This document shows, piece after piece, positions 61,201-64,000 of a DNA stretch of 64,000 nt. This stretch comes from Gymnorhina tibicen (lineage: Eukaryota; Chordata; Aves; Passeriformes; Artamidae). The stretch is from assembly GCA_013399875.1 (NCBI GenBank), contig VXAZ01008023.1, positions 163,957-227,956 of the forward strand, read 5' to 3'. Within the stretch, counting starts at the first letter, position 1. Every line of letters begins with the position of its first letter. The translations under genes were made by a program, and so were the position numbers. The notes under the pieces were generated by a model. It did not search any database. It worked only from the letters and a program-made list of their open reading frames with translations, and was not told the DNA's origin.

Positions 61201-62957
61201 TTTTTATTTTGGGAGTTTTATTAAGAACTGATCAGTGAGTTGAAAGCGATGAGTGCTGTAATTCTGCTTTTCCTAAAGTCAATTAACACTGTCCCTTAAA
61301 CTGGTATTTGTATTGAACAACATCATTAAGCATTTCCAACAAAACAAAGCTCAAATACTGTCTGCTGTAAGCATCTGTTCATACATTTATAAAATCTAGC
61401 ATTTGTGGAAGCTCTCAGGTTAGGTGCCACAAATATGGAAAGTTACAGTGATGCTATTAGGTATCACACTTTTTGTTTATTTGGTACAATTGTTTTGGCT
61501 ATTATGAATGATTCAGAGTTTTACTGAGCACCTGATTTTGAGATTAGAAGGTCAGAGAGTGAAATTGTCAGAATTATCCTTAAATTATCCTTTTCCCATA
61601 TTGAAAACAGATGTCAGAGTGTAGCTACCAAACCATTCTGACTCTGTTCCTCCAGAAAACTATACCAGAGCAGCCGTTGGCTCGGAGTAAAAAAGGGGTC
61701 AGTTCCTGAGGGATTTTGCAGAACTCACTCCAGAGCTTTTGACTGAATTCTGTTCAATAGTTCAATGCAAAAAGTAAAGAAAGCTATTAGTAATTGCTCT
61801 TTTTTACTTTATGAAACTCAACTAGAGGATGTGTTTTGTTGTAATGATTTTTATTTTATTATTACATTTTGATTTGTGTAATTGTTTGTCCCTTTTTTGT
61901 TACACTTTTTTTTTTCCATAGCCATTCTTTGCCCCATATCTTTACATGCCAAGGTATTACCCTGGCAGTTCTCATCTCATCTCACGTCCACCACTAAAAA
62001 CGAGTTTGTCCAGAGATCAGAACAATGGCCTAGTAAGTATTTTGAAGGGTAATTCAAATACTAACCTAGACAATAAATATAGTGAGTAATGAAAATGAAG
62101 ATTATTAATGATGATTTTCTGTTAGACAAGTATAAGCTTTATATTATAAATATTTTAAGCAAAGGTGTTATTAACATGTAATGTAAATGTATTTTGTTTT
62201 AACTTTAGAAATTCCTTACAGTGGAAAACCAATTCTAGCATCCGTGTATAAAGGTTAGAGGAGAATGACCTGTGATGCTGGCAAAAAACATAGTAATGGA
62301 AATGGCAAAATAGTACCAAAATAGATGTAGTGATATAAGAAAATGAGTGCTATTTGTAAATGTATGTTCATTTTTTTTTAATAATGTGTCACAAATTCTT
62401 TGGAGAATGTAAAATTACATCCTTTAATGTTGTAAACAATGCTAGAAACTGGAAGGTCAAATTAAAATGTTAAAAGAAATATTTTCAATATTTAAGTAAA
62501 ACAAAATACATTTTTTCTTAAGTGTTTTTGCAAGTACATATAATTCAACTTTACCCATTAGAAGGGCGAAACAAGCAGACTTTTCTAGCTTCCTATAGAA
62601 TAATAAATTTCCTATTTAACACTATTTATTTTACTGACAGATAGCTGTTCAAATGGAATTATGAACTGAGGAAAGATAAAAAAGTAAAAGCCTCACTTGT
62701 CAGTCACTTTAATTCTAGGGCATTGATACAATGAGCAAGGCTGCTAAAAGGTGGTTAAAGCTTTAAGCACTTAAGGAAGACAAATGTGTTTCTGCTGAAT
62801 TATGTATTATTATGAGATCATTCTCATTCACTGTTTACTTCATAATTTTTGTTGAGCCCTTGATCATTTTACCCAAACCGTAATATTTTGTTGTTGTTAG
62901 GATGTTATCAAGGAGGATGCTGATGAGGGGCTTCCTTCACCCACAGACCCCTCAATG
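7110..62957 (+). CDS. KIDINS220: KIDINS220/ARMS, ankyrin-repeat membrane scaffold; 25 coding exons, 3' part beyond window
   Basis: Joining 25 exons gives one open frame of 1,196 codons with no stop and every phase matched. The product is a plasma-membrane scaffold that in vertebrates is a substrate of protein kinase D and a partner of Trk and p75 neurotrophin receptors (family knowledge). Seen here: about 11 ankyrin repeats (residues ~4-400); a Walker A motif ending GSGKS at residues 467-474; four hydrophobic segments at ~499-521, 526-546, 661-681 and 688-707; a Walker B-like strand LVVIIDGLD at 770-778; and a Pro/Ser-rich tail from ~1065. The Walker A, membrane insert, Walker B order is typical of KAP P-loop NTPases. 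The human protein is about 1,770 residues, so roughly a third is missing to the right. The ATG has A at -3 and G at +4, and an in-frame TAG lies at 7,083-7,085. Identification rests on near-identity to the remembered protein over long stretches. Confidence 0.97.
7218..11481 (+). other. KIDINS220: KIDINS220 intron 1
   Basis: A 4.3-kb intron. Apart from the CR1 remnant at about 9,495-10,130 it is unique AT-rich sequence. The 164-codon open frame at 8,387-8,881 shows no recognisable domain, and I do not regard it as a gene. Confidence 0.75.
9495..10130 (-). mobile_element. CR1 LINE remnant, minus orientation, reverse-transcriptase region
   Basis: Read in reverse, the stretch around 9,815-10,120 keeps the order of the CR1 ORF2 3' half: TTAAATAGGATCCCAGTATT, then CACTAGTGACTGGCCTCCAG, then a segment resembling TCACAGAAGGCAGAGTGGTC. 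Frames are broken and divergence is high, indicating an ancient subfamily. The left end is uncertain. Confidence 0.75.
11482..11580 (+). CDS. KIDINS220: KIDINS220 coding exon 2 (ankyrin repeat, residues 37-69)
   Basis: The 99-nt phase-0 exon runs from acceptor TTTCAG to donor GTAAGT. It reads [20 protein letters not shown], a canonical ankyrin repeat with the TPLxxAAxxG turn and the NLEIVxxLL helix. One repeat per exon, shifted to the asparagine/aspartate turn, is the pattern for the following exons. Confidence 0.96.
11581..12967 (+). other. KIDINS220: KIDINS220 intron 2, nothing recognised
   Basis: A 1.4-kb intron of unique, moderately AT-rich sequence. Short open frames occur on both strands, but none looks coding. 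Confidence 0.7.
12968..13066 (+). CDS. KIDINS220: KIDINS220 coding exon 3 (ankyrin repeat, residues 70-102)
   Basis: The 99-nt phase-0 exon lies between acceptor TTCCTAG and donor GTATGT. It reads [20 protein letters not shown] and onward to LEHRDL, a canonical ankyrin repeat. It can be skipped without changing frame. Confidence 0.96.
13067..14492 (+). other. KIDINS220: KIDINS220 intron 3 with T/G-rich tract
   Basis: A 1.4-kb intron. From about 13,330 to 13,440 the + strand is almost only T and G, with G-runs of two to four between T-runs. A 41-bp tandem duplication lies near its 3' end and is listed separately. Nothing else stands out. Confidence 0.7.
14339..14420. repeat. 41-bp perfect-period tandem duplication
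   Basis: Two adjacent copies of a 41-bp unit (14,339-14,379 and 14,380-14,420) both begin ATATTTTGGATTTGCAGAAT and differ at only one position by eye. This indicates a recent local duplication. Each copy contains a TTGCAG that resembles an acceptor, 73 to 140 bp upstream of exon 4. Confidence 0.95.
14493..14591 (+). CDS. KIDINS220: KIDINS220 coding exon 4 (ankyrin repeat, residues 103-135)
   Basis: The 99-nt phase-0 exon lies between acceptor TTGCCAG and donor GTAAGT. It reads [20 protein letters not shown] and onward to NPNITGM. The acceptor is about 70 bp downstream of a recent 41-bp tandem duplication. Confidence 0.96.
15531..15632 (+). CDS. KIDINS220: KIDINS220 coding exon 5 (ankyrin repeat, residues 136-169)
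   Basis: The 102-nt phase-0 exon is one codon longer than its neighbours. It reads [20 protein letters not shown] and onward to NCSDK. The acceptor is TTTCTAAG and the donor GTAAGT. The extra residue and the [10 protein letters not shown] core fit the vertebrate KIDINS220 repeat. Confidence 0.96.
16051..16149 (+). CDS. KIDINS220: KIDINS220 coding exon 6 (ankyrin repeat, residues 170-202)
   Basis: The 99-nt phase-0 exon has acceptor TTTTTCAG and donor GTAAGT. It reads [20 protein letters not shown] and ends DVDQEGA. The intron before it is only 418 bp. Confidence 0.96.
16398..16460. repeat. 32-bp AT-only tandem repeat, two copies
   Basis: A unit starting AATGAATTAATTATTTAA repeats with a 32-bp period at 16,398 and 16,430. 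Each unit also has internal AATTAATT palindromes. It is almost purely A/T. Confidence 0.85.
17110..17307 (+). CDS. KIDINS220: KIDINS220 coding exon 7 (two ankyrin repeats, residues 203-268)
   Basis: The 198-nt phase-0 exon is exactly twice the usual ankyrin exon, carrying two repeats ([15 protein letters not shown] and [20 protein letters not shown]). An ancestral intron was probably lost between them. The acceptor is TTTAAAG, with a weak pyrimidine tract, and the donor is GTGAGT. Confidence 0.96.
17308..19236 (+). other. KIDINS220: KIDINS220 intron 7, nothing recognised
   Basis: A 1.9-kb AT-rich intron with a poly-T run near 19,092-19,108 close to its acceptor. No mobile element or RNA gene was recognised. 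Confidence 0.7.
19237..19335 (+). CDS. KIDINS220: KIDINS220 coding exon 8 (ankyrin repeat, residues 269-301)
   Basis: The 99-nt phase-0 exon has acceptor TTTTTTAG and donor GTAAGT. It reads [20 protein letters not shown] and ends DIDIRGQ, a region nearly invariant in the vertebrate protein as I remember it. Confidence 0.96.
19336..21641 (+). other. KIDINS220: KIDINS220 intron 8 with a GC-richer unidentified block
   Basis: The first 600 bp and last 400 bp are ordinary AT-rich intron. From about 19,980 to 21,200 the base composition is clearly richer in G and C and the sequence reads like an inserted element. I find no CR1 landmarks, no terminal repeats and no convincing protein. Confidence 0.6.
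21642..21740 (+). CDS. KIDINS220: KIDINS220 coding exon 9 (ankyrin repeat, residues 302-334)
   Basis: The 99-nt phase-0 exon follows a long T tract and AG. It reads [20 protein letters not shown] and ends TETCTK. The donor is GTAACA, weaker than its neighbours because +5 is C. Confidence 0.95.
22404..22502 (+). CDS. KIDINS220: KIDINS220 coding exon 10 (ankyrin repeat, residues 335-367)
   Basis: The 99-nt phase-0 exon has acceptor CCTTTTAG and donor GTAAAG. It reads [20 protein letters not shown] and ends VSAVDK. Confidence 0.96.
23447..23624 (+). CDS. KIDINS220: KIDINS220 coding exon 11 (last ankyrin repeat and linker, residues 368-427)
   Basis: The 178-nt exon starts in phase 0 and ends one base into codon 427. 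It reads [20 protein letters not shown], then a linker with [19 protein letters not shown]. The donor is A/GTAAGT. This is the first exon out of the 99-nt pattern and marks the end of the ankyrin domain. Confidence 0.95.
24135..24299 (+). CDS. KIDINS220: KIDINS220 coding exon 12 (KAP NTPase Walker A, residues 427-482)
   Basis: The 165-nt exon follows TTGCAG. It completes an arginine codon and reads [20 protein letters not shown], then [16 protein letters not shown]. The GSGKS at 470-474 is the P-loop (Walker A) of the KAP NTPase family. The lysine and serine expected to contact nucleotide phosphate and magnesium are intact. The donor is GTAAAA. Confidence 0.96.
25663..25842 (+). CDS. KIDINS220: KIDINS220 coding exon 13 (first membrane segment and most of the second, residues 482-542)
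   Basis: The 180-nt exon has acceptor TTTTAG and donor GTAAGT. After [17 protein letters not shown] come two strongly hydrophobic stretches (about 499-521 and 526 onward) separated by a short VDAKLG loop. This places a membrane hairpin inside the NTPase region, as is characteristic of KAP proteins. Confidence 0.95.
26200..26365 (+). CDS. KIDINS220: KIDINS220 coding exon 14 (end of second membrane segment, residues 542-597)
   Basis: The 166-nt exon has acceptor GTTTTAG. It completes a threonine codon and reads [20 protein letters not shown], then [20 protein letters not shown]. The donor GTTAGT lacks the purine at +3. It ends two bases into an arginine codon. Confidence 0.95.
27287..27438 (+). 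CDS. KIDINS220: KIDINS220 coding exon 15 (KAP region, residues 597-648)
   Basis: The 152-nt exon has acceptor TTTCAG. It reads [20 protein letters not shown] and ends FKTEDTQ. The frame and the homologous protein require the donor CAAG/GTTGTT, which is poor (T at +3, T at +5 and +6). Past this donor the frame stays open to a stop ending at 27,635. Confidence 0.93.
27439..29813 (+). other. KIDINS220: KIDINS220 intron 15, nothing recognised
   Basis: A 2.4-kb intron that begins with the weak donor of exon 15. The exon frame continues open to a TAA ending at 27,635, which would be read if the intron were retained. The rest is unique pyrimidine-rich to AT-rich sequence. Confidence 0.65.
29814..30103 (+). 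CDS. KIDINS220: KIDINS220 coding exon 16 (third and fourth membrane segments, residues 648-744)
   Basis: The 290-nt exon runs from acceptor TTCCTAG to donor GTGAGC. A basic KKKWKK stretch precedes a hydrophobic segment at ~661-681, then a short polar loop and a second at ~688-707. It ends with [20 protein letters not shown], a basic amphipathic stretch. This second membrane hairpin is the most divergent part compared with the mammalian protein I remember. The exon starts with GTAAAA directly after AG. Confidence 0.95.
30715..33230 (-). mobile_element. CR1 LINE, long minus-orientation copy with ORF2 remains
   Basis: The left end TCATAGACTCATAGAATAG is the reversed CR1 3' terminal repeat. Proceeding right, the minus strand shows reverse-transcriptase remains ([14 protein letters not shown] and [13 protein letters not shown] at about 31,560-31,680), then central ORF2 sequence, then endonuclease remains (PETWW near 32,670). 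The right end is estimated. The copy is broken by stops and deletions, since intact CR1 is about 4.5 kb. It contains an internal 27-bp tandem duplication at 31,437-31,490. Confidence 0.88.
31437..31490. repeat. 27-bp tandem duplication inside CR1
   Basis: The unit starting GGATTGATACCAGGG occurs at 31,437 and again at 31,464 with two or three differences. Other CR1 copies normally carry this stretch once, so it is a secondary duplication in this copy. Confidence 0.85.
33931..34071 (+). CDS. KIDINS220: KIDINS220 coding exon 17 (Walker B region, residues 745-791)
   Basis: The 141-nt phase-0 exon has acceptor TTTTATAG and donor GTGAGT. It contains [17 protein letters not shown]. The hydrophobic strand ending in Asp775, followed by Asp778, is the Walker B element of the KAP NTPase. 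The preceding intron carries a long CR1 copy. Confidence 0.95.
34683..34926 (+). CDS. KIDINS220: KIDINS220 coding exon 18 (KAP NTPase, residues 792-873)
   Basis: The 244-nt exon has acceptor TTTTTTACAG and donor GTAAGG. It reads [20 protein letters not shown], then [20 protein letters not shown]. It ends with a divergent stretch ([19 protein letters not shown]), the least conserved soluble part compared with the human protein as remembered. It ends one base into a glycine codon. Confidence 0.95.
35100..35188 (+). CDS. KIDINS220: KIDINS220 coding exon 19 (residues 873-902)
   Basis: The 89-nt exon has acceptor TTCCACAG and donor GTGAGA. It reads [20 protein letters not shown] and ends ALNRR. 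The preceding intron is only 173 bp. The frame remains open past the donor to 35,359, but the spliced frame matches the family. Confidence 0.93.
36169..36313 (+). CDS. KIDINS220: KIDINS220 coding exon 20 (residues 903-951)
   Basis: The 145-nt exon has acceptor ATTATCAG and donor GTAAGT. It reads [20 protein letters not shown], then [20 protein letters not shown]. It is cytoplasmic, C-terminal within the KAP region, and ends one base into a glycine codon. Confidence 0.95.
37912..37928 (+). repeat. TCTA tetranucleotide repeat forming the exon 21 acceptor
   Basis: About four TCTA units end directly in CTAG, the last two bases being the acceptor AG of exon 21. The repeat therefore replaces part of the pyrimidine tract. 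Upstream sequence (37,885-37,911) is C/T-rich. Confidence 0.9.
37929..38091 (+). CDS. KIDINS220: KIDINS220 coding exon 21 (residues 951-1005)
   Basis: The 163-nt exon reads [20 protein letters not shown], then [20 protein letters not shown]. The acceptor is formed by a TCTA tetranucleotide repeat whose last unit supplies the CTAG. The donor is GTAGTC, weak at +5 and +6. A 15.2-kb intron follows, the longest one in the window. Confidence 0.94.
38630..39350 (+). other. Purine-rich stretch of unknown origin
   Basis: The + strand is dominated by G and A over about 700 bp (runs such as GGAATGGAAGAGAGAGAATG), giving long open frames on the minus strand that are rich in Ser, Leu, Phe and Pro. This is a composition effect. 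No repeat family was recognised. Confidence 0.5.
41212..41410. repeat. GC-rich minisatellite, about 7 units of 28-29 bp
   Basis: Seven units of the form CCGTGCCCCCGAGGCGGGCT plus GTCCCCGG follow one another with only single-base changes and one-base length differences. The length differences put the units in different frames, so open frames appear in nearly all phases on both strands and are artefacts. C-runs on the + strand imply G-runs on the minus strand able to form quadruplexes. Confidence 0.95.
41434..41489 (+). promoter_or_regulatory. Two CTCF-like core motifs in a 36-bp tandem repeat
   Basis: GCAGGTGGCGCTCCCTGCTC occurs at 41,434-41,453 and again at 41,470-41,489. The core GCAGGTGGCGC fits the known vertebrate CTCF consensus (YAGRKGGCRS core) in the same orientation in both. 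This is motif recognition by eye; binding is inferred. Confidence 0.45.
42321..42540. repeat. A/C-only low-complexity tract
   Basis: For about 220 bp the + strand is nearly all A and C (runs such as ACCAAAACCAAAAG and CCCCCCCAAAACAAC), with few G or T. Open frames across it on both strands are low-complexity artefacts rich in Lys/Pro/Gln or Phe/Val/Leu. Confidence 0.9.
43400..43960 (+). mobile_element. Possible ancient CR1 remnant, plus orientation
   Basis: The stretch around 43,690-43,725 (CTTGTGCTATTTGACATATC followed by TGAATGGTCTG) resembles the CR1 reverse-transcriptase segment encoding the LFNIxINDL motif. Upstream text (GTCACTGTGGCTTTTGTAG) fits weakly. Divergence is high and the limits are guesses. 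Confidence 0.35.
46245..46283. other. Assembly gap (39 Ns)
   Basis: A run of 39 N characters directly follows a T9 and a G-run (about 12 G after GT) and is followed by GGGAGC. The flanks suggest that polymerase or assembly failed at a homopolymer. The true length is unknown. Confidence 0.99.
49190..49810. other. GC-richer block of unknown origin in intron 21
   Basis: The composition is markedly richer in G and C than the flanks, with a repetitive flavour around 49,470-49,540 (GGTCAAGGCAGG, then GTGGTCAAGGTCAAG). It resembles an inserted element, but I recognise no family, terminal repeat or coding potential. Confidence 0.4.
53285..53463 (+). CDS. KIDINS220: KIDINS220 coding exon 22 (residues 1005-1065)
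   Basis: The 179-nt exon follows a C-rich CACCCCCCAG acceptor and ends at donor GTGAGT. It reads [20 protein letters not shown], then [20 protein letters not shown] and ends LREIIA. A solo LTR begins 94 bp downstream of its donor. Confidence 0.95.
53557..54626 (+). mobile_element. Solo endogenous retrovirus LTR, complete, with 5-bp target duplication
   Basis: The element starts TGTATTGGTTTGGCATGG and ends CCACGACA, the expected TG...CA termini. GTTCA flanks both ends (53,552-53,556 and 54,627-54,631), a 5-bp duplication typical of ERVL-type integration. Inside are CCAAT at 53,654 and 53,702, a TATA-like CATATTTAAG near 53,739, and a polyadenylation signal AATAAA at 54,439-54,444. All lie in the same sense as the gene. 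No primer-binding site or viral gene follows, so it is a solo LTR left by recombination. The sequence resembles LTRs I know from songbird genomes; the family name was not determined. Confidence 0.88.
54890..54957 (-). mobile_element. Short CR1 fragment
   Basis: CAAGCTGAAGAACCCCAACT, then CTGTCAGCCTTTTCTCATA, is a piece of the reversed CR1 3' region. It directly abuts the 3' end of the next CR1 copy, so one insertion appears to have interrupted or landed beside another. Confidence 0.7.
54958..57345 (-). mobile_element. CR1 LINE, long minus-orientation copy
   Basis: The left part (GAGTTGGAAGGGACCTTAAA onward) is the reversed CR1 3' end. The minus strand near 55,850-55,990 keeps the reverse-transcriptase motif [20 protein letters not shown]. 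An endonuclease remnant with PETWW lies near 56,450, and 5'-region sequence follows to about 57,345. Frames are broken. A segment near 56,675-56,730 looks like a misplaced 3'-region piece, so rearrangement has occurred. Confidence 0.88.
57646..57872 (+). CDS. KIDINS220: KIDINS220 coding exon 23 (start of proline/serine-rich tail, residues 1065-1140)
   Basis: The 227-nt exon has acceptor TTTTTCAG and donor GTAAAT. It reads [20 protein letters not shown], then a Ser/Pro-rich stretch ending [20 protein letters not shown]. This cytoplasmic tail region carries the proline-rich docking sites known for the family. Several residues differ from mammals, as expected for a disordered tail. Confidence 0.95.
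57873..61921 (+). other. KIDINS220: KIDINS220 intron 23, nothing recognised
   Basis: A 4-kb AT-rich intron. A 17-bp direct repeat GCAAGTCTAATTGGG occurs at about 59,931-59,960, and a T/G-rich tract lies near 61,150-61,220. No gene or mobile element was recognised. Confidence 0.7.
61922..62032 (+). CDS. KIDINS220: KIDINS220 coding exon 24 (residues 1141-1177)
   Basis: The 111-nt phase-0 exon follows a long T-rich tract and CCATAG. It reads [20 protein letters not shown] and ends RDQNNGL. The donor is GTAAGT. Aromatic and proline residues dominate its first half. Confidence 0.95.
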
Positions 62958-64000
62958 GTAAATGAGTAGTCATGTGGTGTGGATATTTTAGCATCTCATT
63001 GCTTTTTCAGCAGTAATGAGTCTGCATTAATCATAACTGCAGTTCACTAACACTGCATCAGTGGCTTTGGTGGGCAAATAGAGTAGTTGAAAACTAATGT
63101 AGTTTGTGAATGAATTTAAGAGCTAATATTTCACTTTTAAGATGTACTCTATTTTCCCCTGTAGTTTTCCCCTTGCCTTTCTCAGTAGATGTGGTGAGCT
63201 TTCAGTAAAGTGTTGTGGTAGCTAAACAGTGTAGAATGACAGCTGGTCATTCAGTGCTTAAGTTTTAGAGGTAATTGTCTTTTTCTGCTTCAGTCAACTC
63301 TCTTGCCCGAACCCCTGCTTCTTTAGTTGGTGACATAAAGCTATTGCAGGTAACACAGTATAAGGCAACTTTGATAGAAATGGAAAAATAAAACATTGCT
63401 GGCCATAAGCTTATTCTTAAATCAGAATGTTAACAACTACCTTTTCCATGATTGTTTTGTTTTATCCTAAGTATTCATACAAAGATGTCATCTTTATGGT
63501 ATGTGTTTTAACTCTAATTATGGTAATCATGATTTATACCAAAACAAAGACATTAATGTGACTGTCATGATTCTCTTAATATTTGCTGACAGTCATTGTT
63601 GACAACAGTTACAGTTTGATTGCATTTACTTTTTCTTTTAGTAAATCATTGCAAAAATGTCTTTCTACTGTTGTGCAATGAAAAAAAATCAAACCCCACA
63701 CAGATTCCAAACTGTGTTTAACTGTACGTAACTTTCACTGAGAAACCACATATGTGCAGTGCAATGGAAAAGATATACTGAAGTTCTCTCTCCCATGTCA
63801 TTTGCTACCTTGTGTGAAGGGATGACTTTGGAATAATTTTTCCTTTGGAGATGCTGATGCTGTCCTTGTGTTTGATTCCTTATCTTAGTATCCCATTCTT
63901 TTCCCAGACCTTTGAGACTTGTCAGTGGAAGGAGAATTAAGGACTTTCTCAAAAGTATTAGCGTGATGGCTGAAGAGTGTGTGTCCCTGTGAGTGTGAGA
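62033..64000 (+). other. KIDINS220: KIDINS220 intron 24 and start of intron 25
   Basis: Apart from exon 25 (62,901-62,957) this is unique AT-rich sequence to the right edge. I looked for the next KIDINS220 exon and did not find it before 64,000. Confidence 0.65.
62901..62957 (+). CDS. KIDINS220: KIDINS220 coding exon 25 (residues 1178-1196), last in window
   Basis: The small 57-nt phase-0 exon has acceptor TTGTTGTTAG and donor GTAAAT. It reads [19 protein letters not shown], matching the acidic stretch that follows the tyrosine-rich segment in the vertebrate protein. No further exon is recognisable before the right edge, so the SAM-like and C-terminal regions must lie downstream. Confidence 0.88.

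Noticed and set aside
1..64000. Search for CRISPR arrays, operons, tRNA or rRNA genes, phage or defence systems
   Set aside because: The window is vertebrate. No regularly spaced repeats, no clover-leaf tRNA candidates and no bacterial-type gene clusters were found by reading. A tRNA or covariance-model scan was not possible here.

Overview
The window is a piece of a bird genome, probably a songbird. The evidence is vertebrate intron-exon structure, several copies of the avian/reptilian CR1 LINE, and a solo LTR of a type I associate with passerine endogenous retroviruses. I see no prokaryotic-style genes. One protein-coding gene explains all the convincing coding sequence: KIDINS220 (kinase D-interacting substrate of 220 kDa, also called ARMS), on the + strand. 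I recognised it by recalling the vertebrate protein while reading the exon translations. No alignment was run.

Layout. Bases 1-150 are CpG-rich and look like the edge of the promoter CpG island. The true transcription start and most or all of the non-coding first exon lie upstream or at the extreme left. The first coding exon is at 7,068-7,217, with ATG at 7,110. Twenty-five coding exons follow up to 62,957, every junction keeps the frame, and together they encode residues 1-1,196. The gene continues past the right edge: the C-terminal third (sterile-alpha-motif-like region, kinesin-binding region, C-terminal PDZ ligand) is not in the window. Exons 1-11 encode the ankyrin repeat domain, mostly one 99-nt phase-0 exon per repeat. 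Exons 12-22 encode the KAP-type P-loop NTPase region, which is interrupted by four membrane segments. Exons 23-25 begin the proline/serine-rich cytoplasmic tail.

Introns hold the rest. CR1 copies lie at about 248-905 (two fragments in inverted orientation), 9,495-10,130, 30,715-33,230 and 54,890-57,345, with a doubtful old one near 43,400-43,960. A complete solo LTR with TG...CA ends and a 5-bp target duplication sits at 53,557-54,626. The 15.2-kb intron 21 contains an isolated CpG-rich block (about 41,070-41,520) with a 28-29-bp minisatellite and two CTCF-like motifs, an A/C-only low-complexity tract, and an assembly gap of 39 Ns.

I found no new biological system. The points most worth checking concern splicing and genome structure: a recursive-splice-like junction at the start exon, a tetranucleotide repeat that forms the acceptor of exon 21, a weak donor at exon 15, the intronic CpG/CTCF-like block, and two unusually similar CR1 segments in direct orientation flanking exons 17-22.
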